DNA from: Butyrivibrio fibrisolvens | GTDB lineage: Bacteria; Bacillota; Clostridia; Lachnospirales; Lachnospiraceae | Assembly (NCBI RefSeq): GCF_023206215.1 | Contig: NZ_CP065800.1 | Span: 1 to 64,000, forward strand | DNA: 64,000 nt | Direction of reading: 5' to 3' | Shown here: positions 55,777 through 63,960 of the stretch, in pieces | Layout of the letters: every line of letters begins with the position of its first letter | Position numbering within the stretch: the stretch's first letter is position 1 | Translations under genes and position numbers: made by a program | Notes under the pieces: generated by a model | Database searches by the model: none | Seen by the model: only the letters and a program-made list of their open reading frames with translations | What the model was told of the DNA's origin: nothing

Positions 55777-56829
55777 ATGTCATGGGAAGCAAACGTCCGC
55801 AAGGTCGTTCCTTACACTCCGGGTGAACAACCCAAAGAAGCCAATATCATCAAGTTAAATACCAACGAATGTCCTTATCCACCCGCTCCGGAAGTAAGAG
55901 AACTTCTTTCTTCTATGAAATATGAAAACTTCAGACTCTATCCTGATCCATGTGCGTCAAAGCTTGTAGATGCAATAAGCGATCATTACAAAGTTCCTTC
56001 TAATCAGATATTCGTAGGAGTAGGATCAGATGACGTTATCTCAATGGCCTTTCTGACATTCTTTAACTCAGATAAGCCTATATTATTCCCGGATATCACT
56101 TATTCTTTTTATGATGTATGGGCAGATCTGTACCACATTCCATATAAGAGATGTCCTCTTGATGACAACTTCCGCATAGTTAAGGAGGATTACCTGAAAG
56201 AAAATGGTGGTATTATTTTCCCAAATCCTAATGCACCAACAGGTGTTCTGGAAGATGTGTCCATGATCGAGGATATAATCTCTCATAACCGGGAATCTGT
56301 TGTGATCATTGATGAAGCCTATATCGATTTTGGTGGCAAGAGTGTTCTTCCATTAATAGACAAATATGACAACCTTCTTGTGGTTCAGACATTCTCCAAA
56401 TCAAGGGCTATGGCGGGAATGAGAATAGGATTTGCATTTGGATCCAAAAAGCTGATAAAATACCTAAATGATGCCAAGTTTTCTTTTAACTCATATACGA
56501 TGAATATGCCATCGCTTGAGCTGGGAGCTGCATCAGTAAGAGATGATGAATACTTTAAAAAGACCTGCCATATGATCATGGAGACCAGAAGACGTGTCAA
56601 ATGTGAGCTTAAATCTCTGGGATTTTCATTCCCTGATTCTCAGGCCAATTTTATTTTTGCAAAGCATGAGAATATTTCGGGGCAGTCACTTTTCTGCGCA
56701 CTTAAGGCTGCCGGAATCTATGTAAGACACTGGAATGCGCCAAGGATTGAAGACTATCTGAGAATCTCCATTGGAACAGATGAGCAGATGGACAGACTTA
56801 TCGCCTTTTTAAAGGATTATCTTAAATAA
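55777..56829 (+). CDS. hisC: Histidinol-phosphate aminotransferase-like protein
   Basis: PLP-dependent aminotransferase (class I/II fold). LNTNECPYPPAPEV and GVGSDDVI are typical of HisC; IIDEAYIDFGG holds the Asp/Tyr contacts, and TFSKSRAMAGMRIGFAFG carries the PLP-binding Lys. RISIGTDEQMD lies near the C-terminus with the substrate-binding Arg. About 350 aa. ATG 55777 with GGGAG is preferred over the upstream start. No other his gene lies nearby, so aromatic amino-acid transamination is also possible. Confidence 0.88.
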   Translation: MSWEANVRKVVPYTPGEQPKEANIIKLNTNECPYPPAPEVRELLSSMKYENFRLYPDPCASKLVDAISDHYKVPSNQIFVGVGSDDVISMAFLTFFNSDKPILFPDITYSFYDVWADLYHIPYKRCPLDDNFRIVKEDYLKENGGIIFPNPNAPTGVLEDVSMIEDIISHNRESVVIIDEAYIDFGGKSVLPLIDKYDNLLVVQTFSKSRAMAGMRIGFAFGSKKLIKYLNDAKFSFNSYTMNMPSLELGAASVRDDEYFKKTCHMIMETRRRVKCELKSLGFSFPDSQANFIFAKHENISGQSLFCALKAAGIYVRHWNAPRIEDYLRISIGTDEQMDRLIAFLKDYLK

Positions 56830-56930
56830 CTCGCATGCTTTAGGTGTGATGCTTAGATCACAGCTATATCCAAGATAATCGGATAATCGCACCATGGTAT
56901 GACAAAATTTACAGGAGATTTAGATTTAAA

Positions 56931-57461
56931 ATGGGTCAAGCAATTGTAGAAATGTTTCAGAATGCCCCGATGTGGGTAATGTACCTTGTTATTTTCATAG
57001 TATCAATGCTACCTCTTATAGAGCTTAGAGGAGCCATCCCGATTGCATATCTGTTCGATGCAGTGCTTGCAAAATCAGGATTGTCACTGAATATGCCGCT
57101 TGCTTACATACTGATAATCCTTGGAAATATGCTCCCTGTACCTTTTATCTTCTTCTTTGCAAGAAAGGTTCTTGAATGGGGCGCAGATAAACCGGTGATC
57201 GGCAAGTTCTTCACTTTCTGTCTGGAAAAAGGACATAAGGGAGGCGAAAAGCTTAAAGCAAAAACCGGTAATGGTCTACTCGTTGCACTTCTTCTTTTCG
57301 TTGGTATTCCTGTTCCCGGAACAGGCGCCTGGACAGGAACACTTGCAGCAAGTATTCTTGATATGGACTTCAAGTCAAGTGTTATCGCTGTAATCCTCGG
57401 TGTTCTTCTTGCAGGTATCATCATGAGTGTTGTAAGCTTACTTGGAGTTGCTTTGATATAA
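56931..57461 (+). CDS. Small multi-drug export family membrane protein (COG2426-like)
   Basis: 176 aa with about four membrane helices. Family block MLPLIELRGAIPIAY near the N-terminus, GNMLPVPFIFFFARKV, and GIPVPGTGAWTGTLAA with the conserved Gly/Pro-rich loop. Family name aside, export of drugs has little direct proof. AGGAG lies 12 nt before ATG. Ends at a strong terminator. Confidence 0.87.
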   Translation: MGQAIVEMFQNAPMWVMYLVIFIVSMLPLIELRGAIPIAYLFDAVLAKSGLSLNMPLAYILIILGNMLPVPFIFFFARKVLEWGADKPVIGKFFTFCLEKGHKGGEKLKAKTGNGLLVALLLFVGIPVPGTGAWTGTLAASILDMDFKSSVIAVILGVLLAGIIMSVVSLLGVALI

Positions 57462-57493
57462 GCAAACTTCATGAGTACTTGTCAAAGATTATG

Positions 57494-57524
57494 AGAGTCA
57501 GTCAAAAGAGGCTGACTCTTTTTT
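57494..57524 (+). terminator. Intrinsic terminator
   Basis: AGAGTCAG / CTGACTCT stem with a 10-nt loop followed by TTTTTT, 33 bp after the membrane-protein stop. Confidence 0.88.
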
Positions 57525-57534
57525 ATGTATTAAC

Positions 57535-57588
57535 TCAAGCTTCGCATCTACTAAACATATGCACCCTTTAAGGTAAGGCGAAGTTTCA
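57535..57588. repeat. Long palindrome family, degenerate remnant F
   Basis: CAAGCTTCGCATCTACTAAA resembles the family's left tip, and AAGGCGAAGTTTC its right tip, but the arms no longer pair well and the interior is lost. Located between convergent genes. Confidence 0.55.
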
Positions 57589-57652
57589 GGCATTAAATCA
57601 TAGTGCTTCAAACCCCTGTTTTTTCAGGAAACCTAAATGCCAGTGTACTTAC

Positions 57653-58687
57653 TCATTTATTCCACTCATTTGCTTTCCTTACATACTCATCAGAAAGTTC
57701 CTGATTGCCCATGAGTTTATAACACTTTGAAAGTGATAAGAGCGGTCTGTCTCCTCCTGCTCGTATATCCAGCATTGGAGTCTGCTCGTATACGGCATTA
57801 TAAAACCATAGGCTTGCTTCTGACGGATCCCCGTTATCAAGGTAGTAATCCCCAAGTTCACAGCACATCTCGCTGGCACAGCCGGAAGATACTTCTTTAA
57901 GAGCAAACTTCATAAGCTTACTTACATCTCCTGAAATCCTTGCGCTCTTTGCAAGGATCAAACAGGCTTTCCTTATGTCTTCAACGCTTGCATTTTCACT
58001 TTCTGTAACCGCTATCATAAACTCTTCTGCTGCCTTTAGATCTTCTGTCGTTCCCGCCATATAGAGTTCTCTGGCATAAAAATCCAGTAATTTGGATGAG
58101 ACTACATATCCGTTATCAATCGCCTTTCTGAATATGGCAAGATCACGGGAAGCATGATCTTCTGACTGCATGTGCTGAATTTCAATGTCTGAATCAAATA
58201 CTAAAGGCTCAGTTCTTATCTGTTCGTGAATAGGATTTTCCCAAATAAATGTTCTTAAACGTCTGAAAAGCTTAGGTCTTAACTCTCTGTCAAAATTGTA
58301 TACACTTCTGCCCTTTCCACTGGTCTGCCCGCAGTAGTACATCTGTACTATGTCTATCGAAGGCTCATCATCAGAGATGTCCATAACCTCCTTTAGCTTT
58401 TTGAACTGTTCTATGTCTTTTTTATTTAGCACTTCATCTGCATCTGCGCTGTAGATATAATCACAGGTCGCCTTGGAAAAGGCATAGTTCCTTGCTGCAG
58501 CAAAATCATCTATCCACTTAAAATTATAAACGCTTGCTCCATATGACTTTGCAATCTCTATTGTCTTATCGGTAGAACCAGTATCGACTATGATCATTTC
58601 ATCCATAAGATCTTTAAGGCAGTCAAGGCACCTTCTAAGATTCTTCTCTTCATCTCTGACTATCATGCATAAACTAAATGTAACCAT
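57653..58687 (-). CDS. Family 2 glycosyltransferase with TPR-like C-terminus
   Basis: GT-A domain at the N-terminus: FSLCMIVRDEEKNLRRCLDCL, MIIVDTGSTDKTIEIA, and SADADEVL as the DXD motif. After about residue 230 the chain is helical with paired-helix spacing (LCLILAKSARIS-like, ELGDYYLDNGDPSEASLWFYNAV), suggesting TPR repeats, as in clostridial SunS-like or tetratricopeptide glycosyltransferases. ATG 58687 with AAAGGA 6 nt upstream is chosen over an earlier ATG that lacks a site. 344 aa. The acceptor is unknown. Confidence 0.85.
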   Translation of the reverse strand: MVTFSLCMIVRDEEKNLRRCLDCLKDLMDEMIIVDTGSTDKTIEIAKSYGASVYNFKWIDDFAAARNYAFSKATCDYIYSADADEVLNKKDIEQFKKLKEVMDISDDEPSIDIVQMYYCGQTSGKGRSVYNFDRELRPKLFRRLRTFIWENPIHEQIRTEPLVFDSDIEIQHMQSEDHASRDLAIFRKAIDNGYVVSSKLLDFYARELYMAGTTEDLKAAEEFMIAVTESENASVEDIRKACLILAKSARISGDVSKLMKFALKEVSSGCASEMCCELGDYYLDNGDPSEASLWFYNAVYEQTPMLDIRAGGDRPLLSLSKCYKLMGNQELSDEYVRKANEWNK

Positions 58688-58758
58688 GATCATCCTTTCT
58701 GACCATTTATTAAGATCTGGAAAATAGGACTGTTTAGGAATTGCCTTTTCGTTATATA

Positions 58759-58790
58759 ATGAGGTAGGTGTCAAAAGTTCCTTTTGACAC
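58759..58790. repeat. 32-nt hairpin repeat, copy 2
   Basis: Identical to 41038-41069. It is the first of several hairpins in the 373-bp gap 58688-59060. The gap also holds TTCGATTTCGAGC / GCTCGAATCGAA (about 58900-58928) and ACGTCATATAATGACGT (about 58943-58960). No gene was seen there. Confidence 0.7.
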
Positions 58791-58997
58791 CATATGACTA
58801 CCGGATTGTTCCGTTTCTTCGAAACTCTCACAATCCTCAAACATTCACAAATCCGCACTACGTGCTACTTTGCTCATGTTTGGCGGGTCATAAATTCATA
58901 TTCGATTTCGAGCAAGCTCGAATCGAAATGACTTTTGACCCTTACGTCATATAATGACGTATGGATCAAAAAACAATTCAATAAGATAAATCCCTGA

Positions 58998-59040
58998 CAA
59001 AGTAAGTGACATCAATTTGAACCATTAACTGCTTACTTTG
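58998..59040 (+). other. Leader stem-loop before the lipoprotein gene
   Basis: CAAAGTAAG and CTTACTTTG pair perfectly over 9 bp with a 25-nt loop, ending 8-12 nt before the ribosome site of the gene at 59061. It may regulate translation. Confidence 0.5.
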
Positions 59041-59060
59041 CTTAAGGCATGAGGTTAGTA

Positions 59061-60284
59061 ATGATATACTTTTTAAATACATATAATAAAAGCCGACATA
59101 CATTTTCACATCTATTATCGGCTTTACTTCTTGTAACAATAACCCTTTCAGGATGCAAGTATAGCTCAGACACAGTTACATCCTCCGGCCAGGCTGATAC
59201 TGCTTCAGAGGATGATATAACAAAATCAGGAACAAAAGTTTCTAATAATGATACTTACGAAGAAGCTGATAATACTACTATATTAAATAATGGAGAGCCT
59301 TTTGACGGATCAGTTATCCTTAATGATAATTTCGACGGATCAGACTATATAAGAATGTCGGAGCTTGTAGAAGGTTCTTCTGTTTCTAATTCAATTAATA
59401 TATATCCAACCTTGTCAGTTCCCACGGATATCACTTTTATAGATGGGAATTATTATATCGTAGACTGCTATCACTCACAGATAATCTACAATGATGATCT
59501 TACATCTCCTCTTACAGACTGGTCTGTACTTACAGACAATGCTTCAAGTGGATATTCTCTGGGGCATACCATTGTATCTGACGGTTCTGTAATGCTTGCT
59601 GATGACACAGAGAATAACCGGGTTCTTGTCTTTGAAAAAAGAAATGATGGATATACTCTTACACAGATTTTTAATGAAATTGGTAATAAGCCCCACTATA
59701 TTGTCTACAACAAGGATACAGATGCATTCTACTGCTGGAGTTCTTATTCAGGCGAGATGTATATATTCAGGCACAAAGAAAATGACACTCGTATGTATCT
59801 TACAAATGTCATTACTATACAAAGACTAAGTGATACTTATGTCAGGTCATTTACAATTAATGATGGGGATCTGTATTTTGTATCAGGACTTCCTGCAGAC
59901 GGTAGCAGTAACTATGCATCGCAGATCTTAAAATACGATCTTTATTCTTTTTCCAGAAAGGATAGTTATAATGTCCCTGACAATATAGCCGGTATGGTTC
60001 AGCTGGAGCATATAGGTGACATGTTCTACATAACTGTATCAACGGATATATATGGAAATCAGGACGCTGCCACTATGATCTGTGCTCCTTCTATTGAGGA
60101 TATATCAAGCGGCAACTACGAAACTGTCTATGACAAGTACTTTGTAGGCGGCGGAACTCCATACTACATGGGACTGATCAATGATACATGGTATCTTACA
60201 GAGCATAGACTTACAGACCATGCTATATGGAGTTTTGATACAGATACTTCGGGACATATAACATCATCTACAGCTATTTATTAA
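59061..60284 (+). CDS. Lipoprotein with beta-propeller-like repeats, unknown function
   Basis: Signal peptide with lipobox LSGC near residues 28-31, a Ser/Thr/Asp-rich linker, then repeated strand motifs from about residue 100 (DITFIDGNYYIVDCYHSQII, IVSDGSVMLADDTENNRVLVFEKR, DTDAFYCWSSYSGEMYIFRHK) like NHL or six-bladed propellers. About 407 aa. ATG 59061 has GAGG 6 nt upstream; the ATG at 59049 has none. Its 3' end overlaps the convergent HPt gene by 11 bp. The ligand is unknown. Confidence 0.7.
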   Translation: MIYFLNTYNKSRHTFSHLLSALLLVTITLSGCKYSSDTVTSSGQADTASEDDITKSGTKVSNNDTYEEADNTTILNNGEPFDGSVILNDNFDGSDYIRMSELVEGSSVSNSINIYPTLSVPTDITFIDGNYYIVDCYHSQIIYNDDLTSPLTDWSVLTDNASSGYSLGHTIVSDGSVMLADDTENNRVLVFEKRNDGYTLTQIFNEIGNKPHYIVYNKDTDAFYCWSSYSGEMYIFRHKENDTRMYLTNVITIQRLSDTYVRSFTINDGDLYFVSGLPADGSSNYASQILKYDLYSFSRKDSYNVPDNIAGMVQLEHIGDMFYITVSTDIYGNQDAATMICAPSIEDISSGNYETVYDKYFVGGGTPYYMGLINDTWYLTEHRLTDHAIWSFDTDTSGHITSSTAIY

Positions 60285-60642
60285 GTATTGCCGTAAGGCG
60301 GCTTACCGTATCCGTGTACGCTTTCATAAGCTCATCATTGTGAGCTTTGATATATCCAAAGTCTCCGGCCTTAGCTGCATCATCAAGTTCTTTGGCTTTG
60401 TCTCCAAGAGGGACAAGGCCTATTGTGTAACACAGGTTCTTAAGTGCATGTGTGTTGATATGATATGAATCTATATCTTCTTGTATAAAAGCCTCATTGA
60501 CTGCACTTCCTCTGTCATCTTCAATAAAATCCTGCACTGTCTCCACATAGATTTCTTCATCATCTGCGCAGTATGAAAGCGCTGTTTCTATGTCTGTTCC
60601 TTCTATTTCTTTTATCTGAGATATTATTTTGTTTATGTCCAT
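60274..60642 (-). CDS. Stand-alone HPt phosphotransfer protein
   Basis: 122 aa, mostly helical. The phosphotransfer motif is INTHALKNLCYTIG, with the phosphorylated-type His, followed by GLVPLGDKAKELDDAAKAGD. It could pass phosphate between the receiver domain of the nearby hybrid kinase (61978) and another regulator. RBS AGAGG lies about 9 nt before ATG. It overlaps the end of the lipoprotein gene on the opposite strand. Confidence 0.85.
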   Translation of the reverse strand: MDINKIISQIKEIEGTDIETALSYCADDEEIYVETVQDFIEDDRGSAVNEAFIQEDIDSYHINTHALKNLCYTIGLVPLGDKAKELDDAAKAGDFGYIKAHNDELMKAYTDTVSRLTAILNK

Positions 60643-60839
60643 GTATAACCTCTTTTGCTATTACTGCACCATCCAAGTGGAGTGTTTTAGTTACTGATCA
60701 ATACTACTTAGGTAATTATATAGCTATGCAGTATTTTTTTCATTACCGTTCAATGCTTTTTTAAACAAGGAATATAGAAATATATATTAGGCTAATTTAT
60801 TATAATTGTAGTAGGGGTTTTTATTATATTTCGATTGTT

Positions 60840-60864
60840 ATGCCATCTGCACGGCAGATGGCAT
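60840..60864 (+). other. Perfect hairpin just upstream of the double-GGDEF gene
   Basis: ATGCCATCTG-CACGG-CAGATGGCAT, about 7 nt before the AGGAGA ribosome site. TATAAT at 60801-60806 is a possible -10. The hairpin could control translation of the gene at 60884. Confidence 0.6.
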
Positions 60865-60883
60865 ATACGTCAGGAGAATGCGC

Positions 60884-61903
60884 ATGAGAAGGAAGAACGA
60901 ACCTCCTGCTCAGGAGATGAAAAATCAGGAAATGGCAGTTTATTCTTACATTGATTCGTTAACGGGATTGATTAATAGAGCAAGTGGGGAACAGCAGATC
61001 GACAATATTTTAAAAAGCGACGATCCGTCTGGTGCTCTTCTAATGATCGATATTGATCATTTCAAATGCGTTAATGACACTTATGGTCATGCCATGGGTG
61101 ATAGTATTCTTAAGCGCTTTGCTGAAATACTTAAGAGTTTTGTCAGATACGGTGATGTTCTGATGAGGCTCGGAGGAGATGAATTTATTATATTTTACCG
61201 TAATTTTACGGATCCCGATTCTCTTTCTGAAAGAAGCCGCAGGATTATCGAGAAGGTTGAATATCTTCTTAGCGACATGGTTGATGAAAGGATGGGTCAG
61301 ACTATTTCAGCTTCCATAGGCATTGCTATTTCGGGTATAAATGGCGATGACCTGAAAACTCTTATGGGCCATGCGGACAAAGCCCTTTATTATGTAAAGC
61401 AGCATACCAAGCATGGTTTCCTCATCTATGAGGATGGTGTTAGCAGTATCCATGAAGTTTCTAAACATCATGGAATTGTTAACATCTCTTCCATCAGGTC
61501 TATGATAGATGAGGATGGATTCGACAGAGGTGCTTATCTTGTAGATTATGCATCCTTCAAGAGTCTGTATAGATTCCTTACACGTAATCTAAAGAGAATA
61601 GACACTGATTATCAGTTGGTTCTTTTTACTCTTTCTATAAGCAGAAATACACCAAGCATCAGTATCATAAACTTAGAGCGTCAGCTCGGGCGTCTCATAG
61701 GTCATACACTCAGGGTAGGTGATGTTGCCGCCCAGTATGGCAGAAACCAGTATCTGGTGCTCTTGTCGGGAACTAACACTGACAATGGCAAGATTGCTGC
61801 AGAACGTGTTATGAAGAACTGGTTTGATGAATTCAGTAAGATCTGCACACTGTCTTATGAGATTGAAGATCTAGATGTTGAAGAACCCGAGCTCCAGATT
61901 TGA
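60884..61903 (+). CDS. Cytosolic diguanylate cyclase with a second, degenerate GGDEF domain
   Basis: First domain at about 15-180: DSLTGLINRASGEQQ, DIDHFKCVNDTYGHAMGD, then RYGD at about 88-91 (product-inhibition I-site) and RLGGDEFIIFY at about 96. Second domain at about 210-325: GGDEF is replaced by GRNQY, but RVGD remains at about 277-280 in the I-site position. This domain may bind c-di-GMP without making it. No membrane segment is seen. About 339 aa. ATG 60884 is preferred (GGAG 7 nt upstream) over 60878. Confidence 0.85.
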   Translation: MRRKNEPPAQEMKNQEMAVYSYIDSLTGLINRASGEQQIDNILKSDDPSGALLMIDIDHFKCVNDTYGHAMGDSILKRFAEILKSFVRYGDVLMRLGGDEFIIFYRNFTDPDSLSERSRRIIEKVEYLLSDMVDERMGQTISASIGIAISGINGDDLKTLMGHADKALYYVKQHTKHGFLIYEDGVSSIHEVSKHHGIVNISSIRSMIDEDGFDRGAYLVDYASFKSLYRFLTRNLKRIDTDYQLVLFTLSISRNTPSISIINLERQLGRLIGHTLRVGDVAAQYGRNQYLVLLSGTNTDNGKIAAERVMKNWFDEFSKICTLSYEIEDLDVEEPELQI

Positions 61904-61920
61904 TCGTCAAAAAAGATATA

Positions 61921-61965
61921 AGCCGAAATGAACCGGTCGATGCACCAGTCATTTCGGCTTTTTTA
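61921..61965 (+). terminator. Intrinsic terminator
   Basis: AGCCGAAATGA / TCATTTCGGCT stem, 17-nt loop, followed by TTTTTT. It lies 18 bp past the double-GGDEF stop. Confidence 0.88.
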
Positions 61966-61977
61966 TTTATTCTTAAC

Positions 61978-63960
61978 TTATACTTCCTGTATCACAGTAA
62001 CTTTGTCCTTGGGAAGGTACTGCATGATCATAAGTTCAAGCTTCTCCCCTTTTACGGGTTTTGGAAGATAATCTTTAAATCCAATTTCAAGATATTCTTC
62101 TCTCATACCTGTCATAACATTGGCAGTGAGCATGATAACAGGAGTATCCTTATTAAGACTATCAGGAAGATCTTGCATCTCTTTGAAGGTCTCAACTCCG
62201 TCCTTTACAGGCATGAGATGATCCATGAAGATAATGTCATATTTGAATCTACTTATCAGCTGCAAAGCTTCATCACCGCTTTGAGCTGTATCAACCTGAA
62301 TGCGAGAAGGCTCTATAAGTTTCTTAAAGAGCTTTAGGTTAACCTTAGTATCATCTACTACTAATAATCTTGCATCCGGAGCTTCAAAAAGATGATATCT
62401 TTCTCTGATACTTGCTTTTCCTCTGTTATCAACGCTCAATTTACCGATAGGCCTTGAATCTGCAATCTTCTGGGGGAAAAATGCTGTGAAAACAGATCCG
62501 CTTCCATATGTGCTCTCTACTTCTATATCTCCGCCCATAGCTTTACAGATATCACGGCTAAGTGGCATGCCTAGACCGGTTCCTTCTACCTTGGCATTCC
62601 TGGTCATTTCAGCACGGCCGAATTTTTCAAACACCTTATTTATATCTTCTTTTTTTATACCTATTCCTGTGTCGATCACTCTGACTATGAGATTCGCTCT
62701 GGAGTCTTCATTATAACAGGCAACCTTCATGGTAACACTGCCTTCGTCGGTGTATTTAACAGCATTGGTCAGCATGTTGACTATGACCTGTCTGATACGG
62801 ACCATGTCTCCTATAAGGCTTCCAGGGACATTCTCATTGCATTCAAGATAGAACTTAAGATTCTTTTTCTCTGCTCTGTCGCGTATTATATTACAACTGT
62901 CTTGTATAAGTGAAGCTACATCATATTTTTCTTCAATAAGTTCCATATTGCCGGACTCGATCCTGGACAGATCTAAAATATCATTTATAAGCGACAAGAG
63001 CGTATTGCCTGACATAATTGCTGACTCTGCGCAGGATTTGAGCTCAGGATCCTTTTCATTTCTATATATTATCTCATTCATTCCCAGAACTGCATTGATA
63101 GGTGTCCTTATCTCATGGCTCATAGATATGATGAAATTATCCTTGGCTTTAGTTGCGCTTTGAGCTATATCGCGCTGTTTTTCTGCTTCAATTCTGTATT
63201 TGTTCGAGATATTTTTTTCATTTTCAGCATCTCTTCTGGCCTTGTCAAGACTGTTCATCGTCTCCATGAGCTTTCGATAATCAGGCGTCTCTAACAGAAA
63301 CAGAACTCCAAGTGCGCCAAATGCTACAAACAACTCATCAAGCATATAATTAACAAGTATAAAACTTCTTAATGCAACTCCTCCAATTACAAATGAATAG
63401 AAAAAGACCATGATATGTATTTCGAGAATAGATAATACCAGATTGCCAAGTGCCACAAGCACAAGTGAGTACAAAGTCATACAAACCGGCATTGCAAACA
63501 TTATGAAGAAAAAAGGTCCATGTGTGTATCCGTTTTGATGATCAAAATCATTAAAAAATCCATAGAAAAGATTAAATGACATAGTAATGCCGGCTACAAA
63601 AACCAGAATCTTTGAAGGTATCATCTTGGACTTATAGTCATGATTACCTGTACGAAGATCGATAAGACTTGCTATATACGAGCAGATATAATATGCCATC
63701 ATTATCTGACACATGTAATAGATAAAATAATTAATTTTACATACAATGATAGGGAACGTACTTGCGTTGCTGATGCAAAGAGCATTGAGCATATCAAATA
63801 CTGCTGTAAGAAATGAACAAACAATAAATCTTCTATACTTCTGATTCTCAGGAGTTTCTGAATAACGCACCTTCATGACAGTATATATAAAGGCAAGAAG
63901 AAATGCGCCTACAAGATCAAGATCAATATTATAATCCATGAGAAGTTTTGTGCCTGACAT
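61978..63960 (-). CDS. Hybrid sensor histidine kinase with C-terminal receiver
   Basis: About seven membrane helices at the N-terminus (about 10-225), a coiled-coil linker (about 230-270), HisKA with SMSHEIRTPINAVLGMNE (phosphoacceptor His), HATPase with NMLTNAVKYTD, DTGIGIKKED and GTGLGMPLS, then a receiver (LLVVDDTKVN, IIFMDHLMPVKDG with Asp, LTANV, LPKPVK). 660 aa. AGGAGG lies 4 nt before ATG. The membrane part resembles a 7TM sensor. The receiver needs an HPt partner, and the HPt protein at 60274 is a candidate. Confidence 0.93.
   Translation of the reverse strand: MSGTKLLMDYNIDLDLVGAFLLAFIYTVMKVRYSETPENQKYRRFIVCSFLTAVFDMLNALCISNASTFPIIVCKINYFIYYMCQIMMAYYICSYIASLIDLRTGNHDYKSKMIPSKILVFVAGITMSFNLFYGFFNDFDHQNGYTHGPFFFIMFAMPVCMTLYSLVLVALGNLVLSILEIHIMVFFYSFVIGGVALRSFILVNYMLDELFVAFGALGVLFLLETPDYRKLMETMNSLDKARRDAENEKNISNKYRIEAEKQRDIAQSATKAKDNFIISMSHEIRTPINAVLGMNEIIYRNEKDPELKSCAESAIMSGNTLLSLINDILDLSRIESGNMELIEEKYDVASLIQDSCNIIRDRAEKKNLKFYLECNENVPGSLIGDMVRIRQVIVNMLTNAVKYTDEGSVTMKVACYNEDSRANLIVRVIDTGIGIKKEDINKVFEKFGRAEMTRNAKVEGTGLGMPLSRDICKAMGGDIEVESTYGSGSVFTAFFPQKIADSRPIGKLSVDNRGKASIRERYHLFEAPDARLLVVDDTKVNLKLFKKLIEPSRIQVDTAQSGDEALQLISRFKYDIIFMDHLMPVKDGVETFKEMQDLPDSLNKDTPVIMLTANVMTGMREEYLEIGFKDYLPKPVKGEKLELMIMQYLPKDKVTVIQEV

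Noticed and set aside
2205..57588. Palindromes as integron attC sites
   Set aside because: No integrase, no cassette pattern and no core-site consensus; the arms are far longer and nearly perfect.
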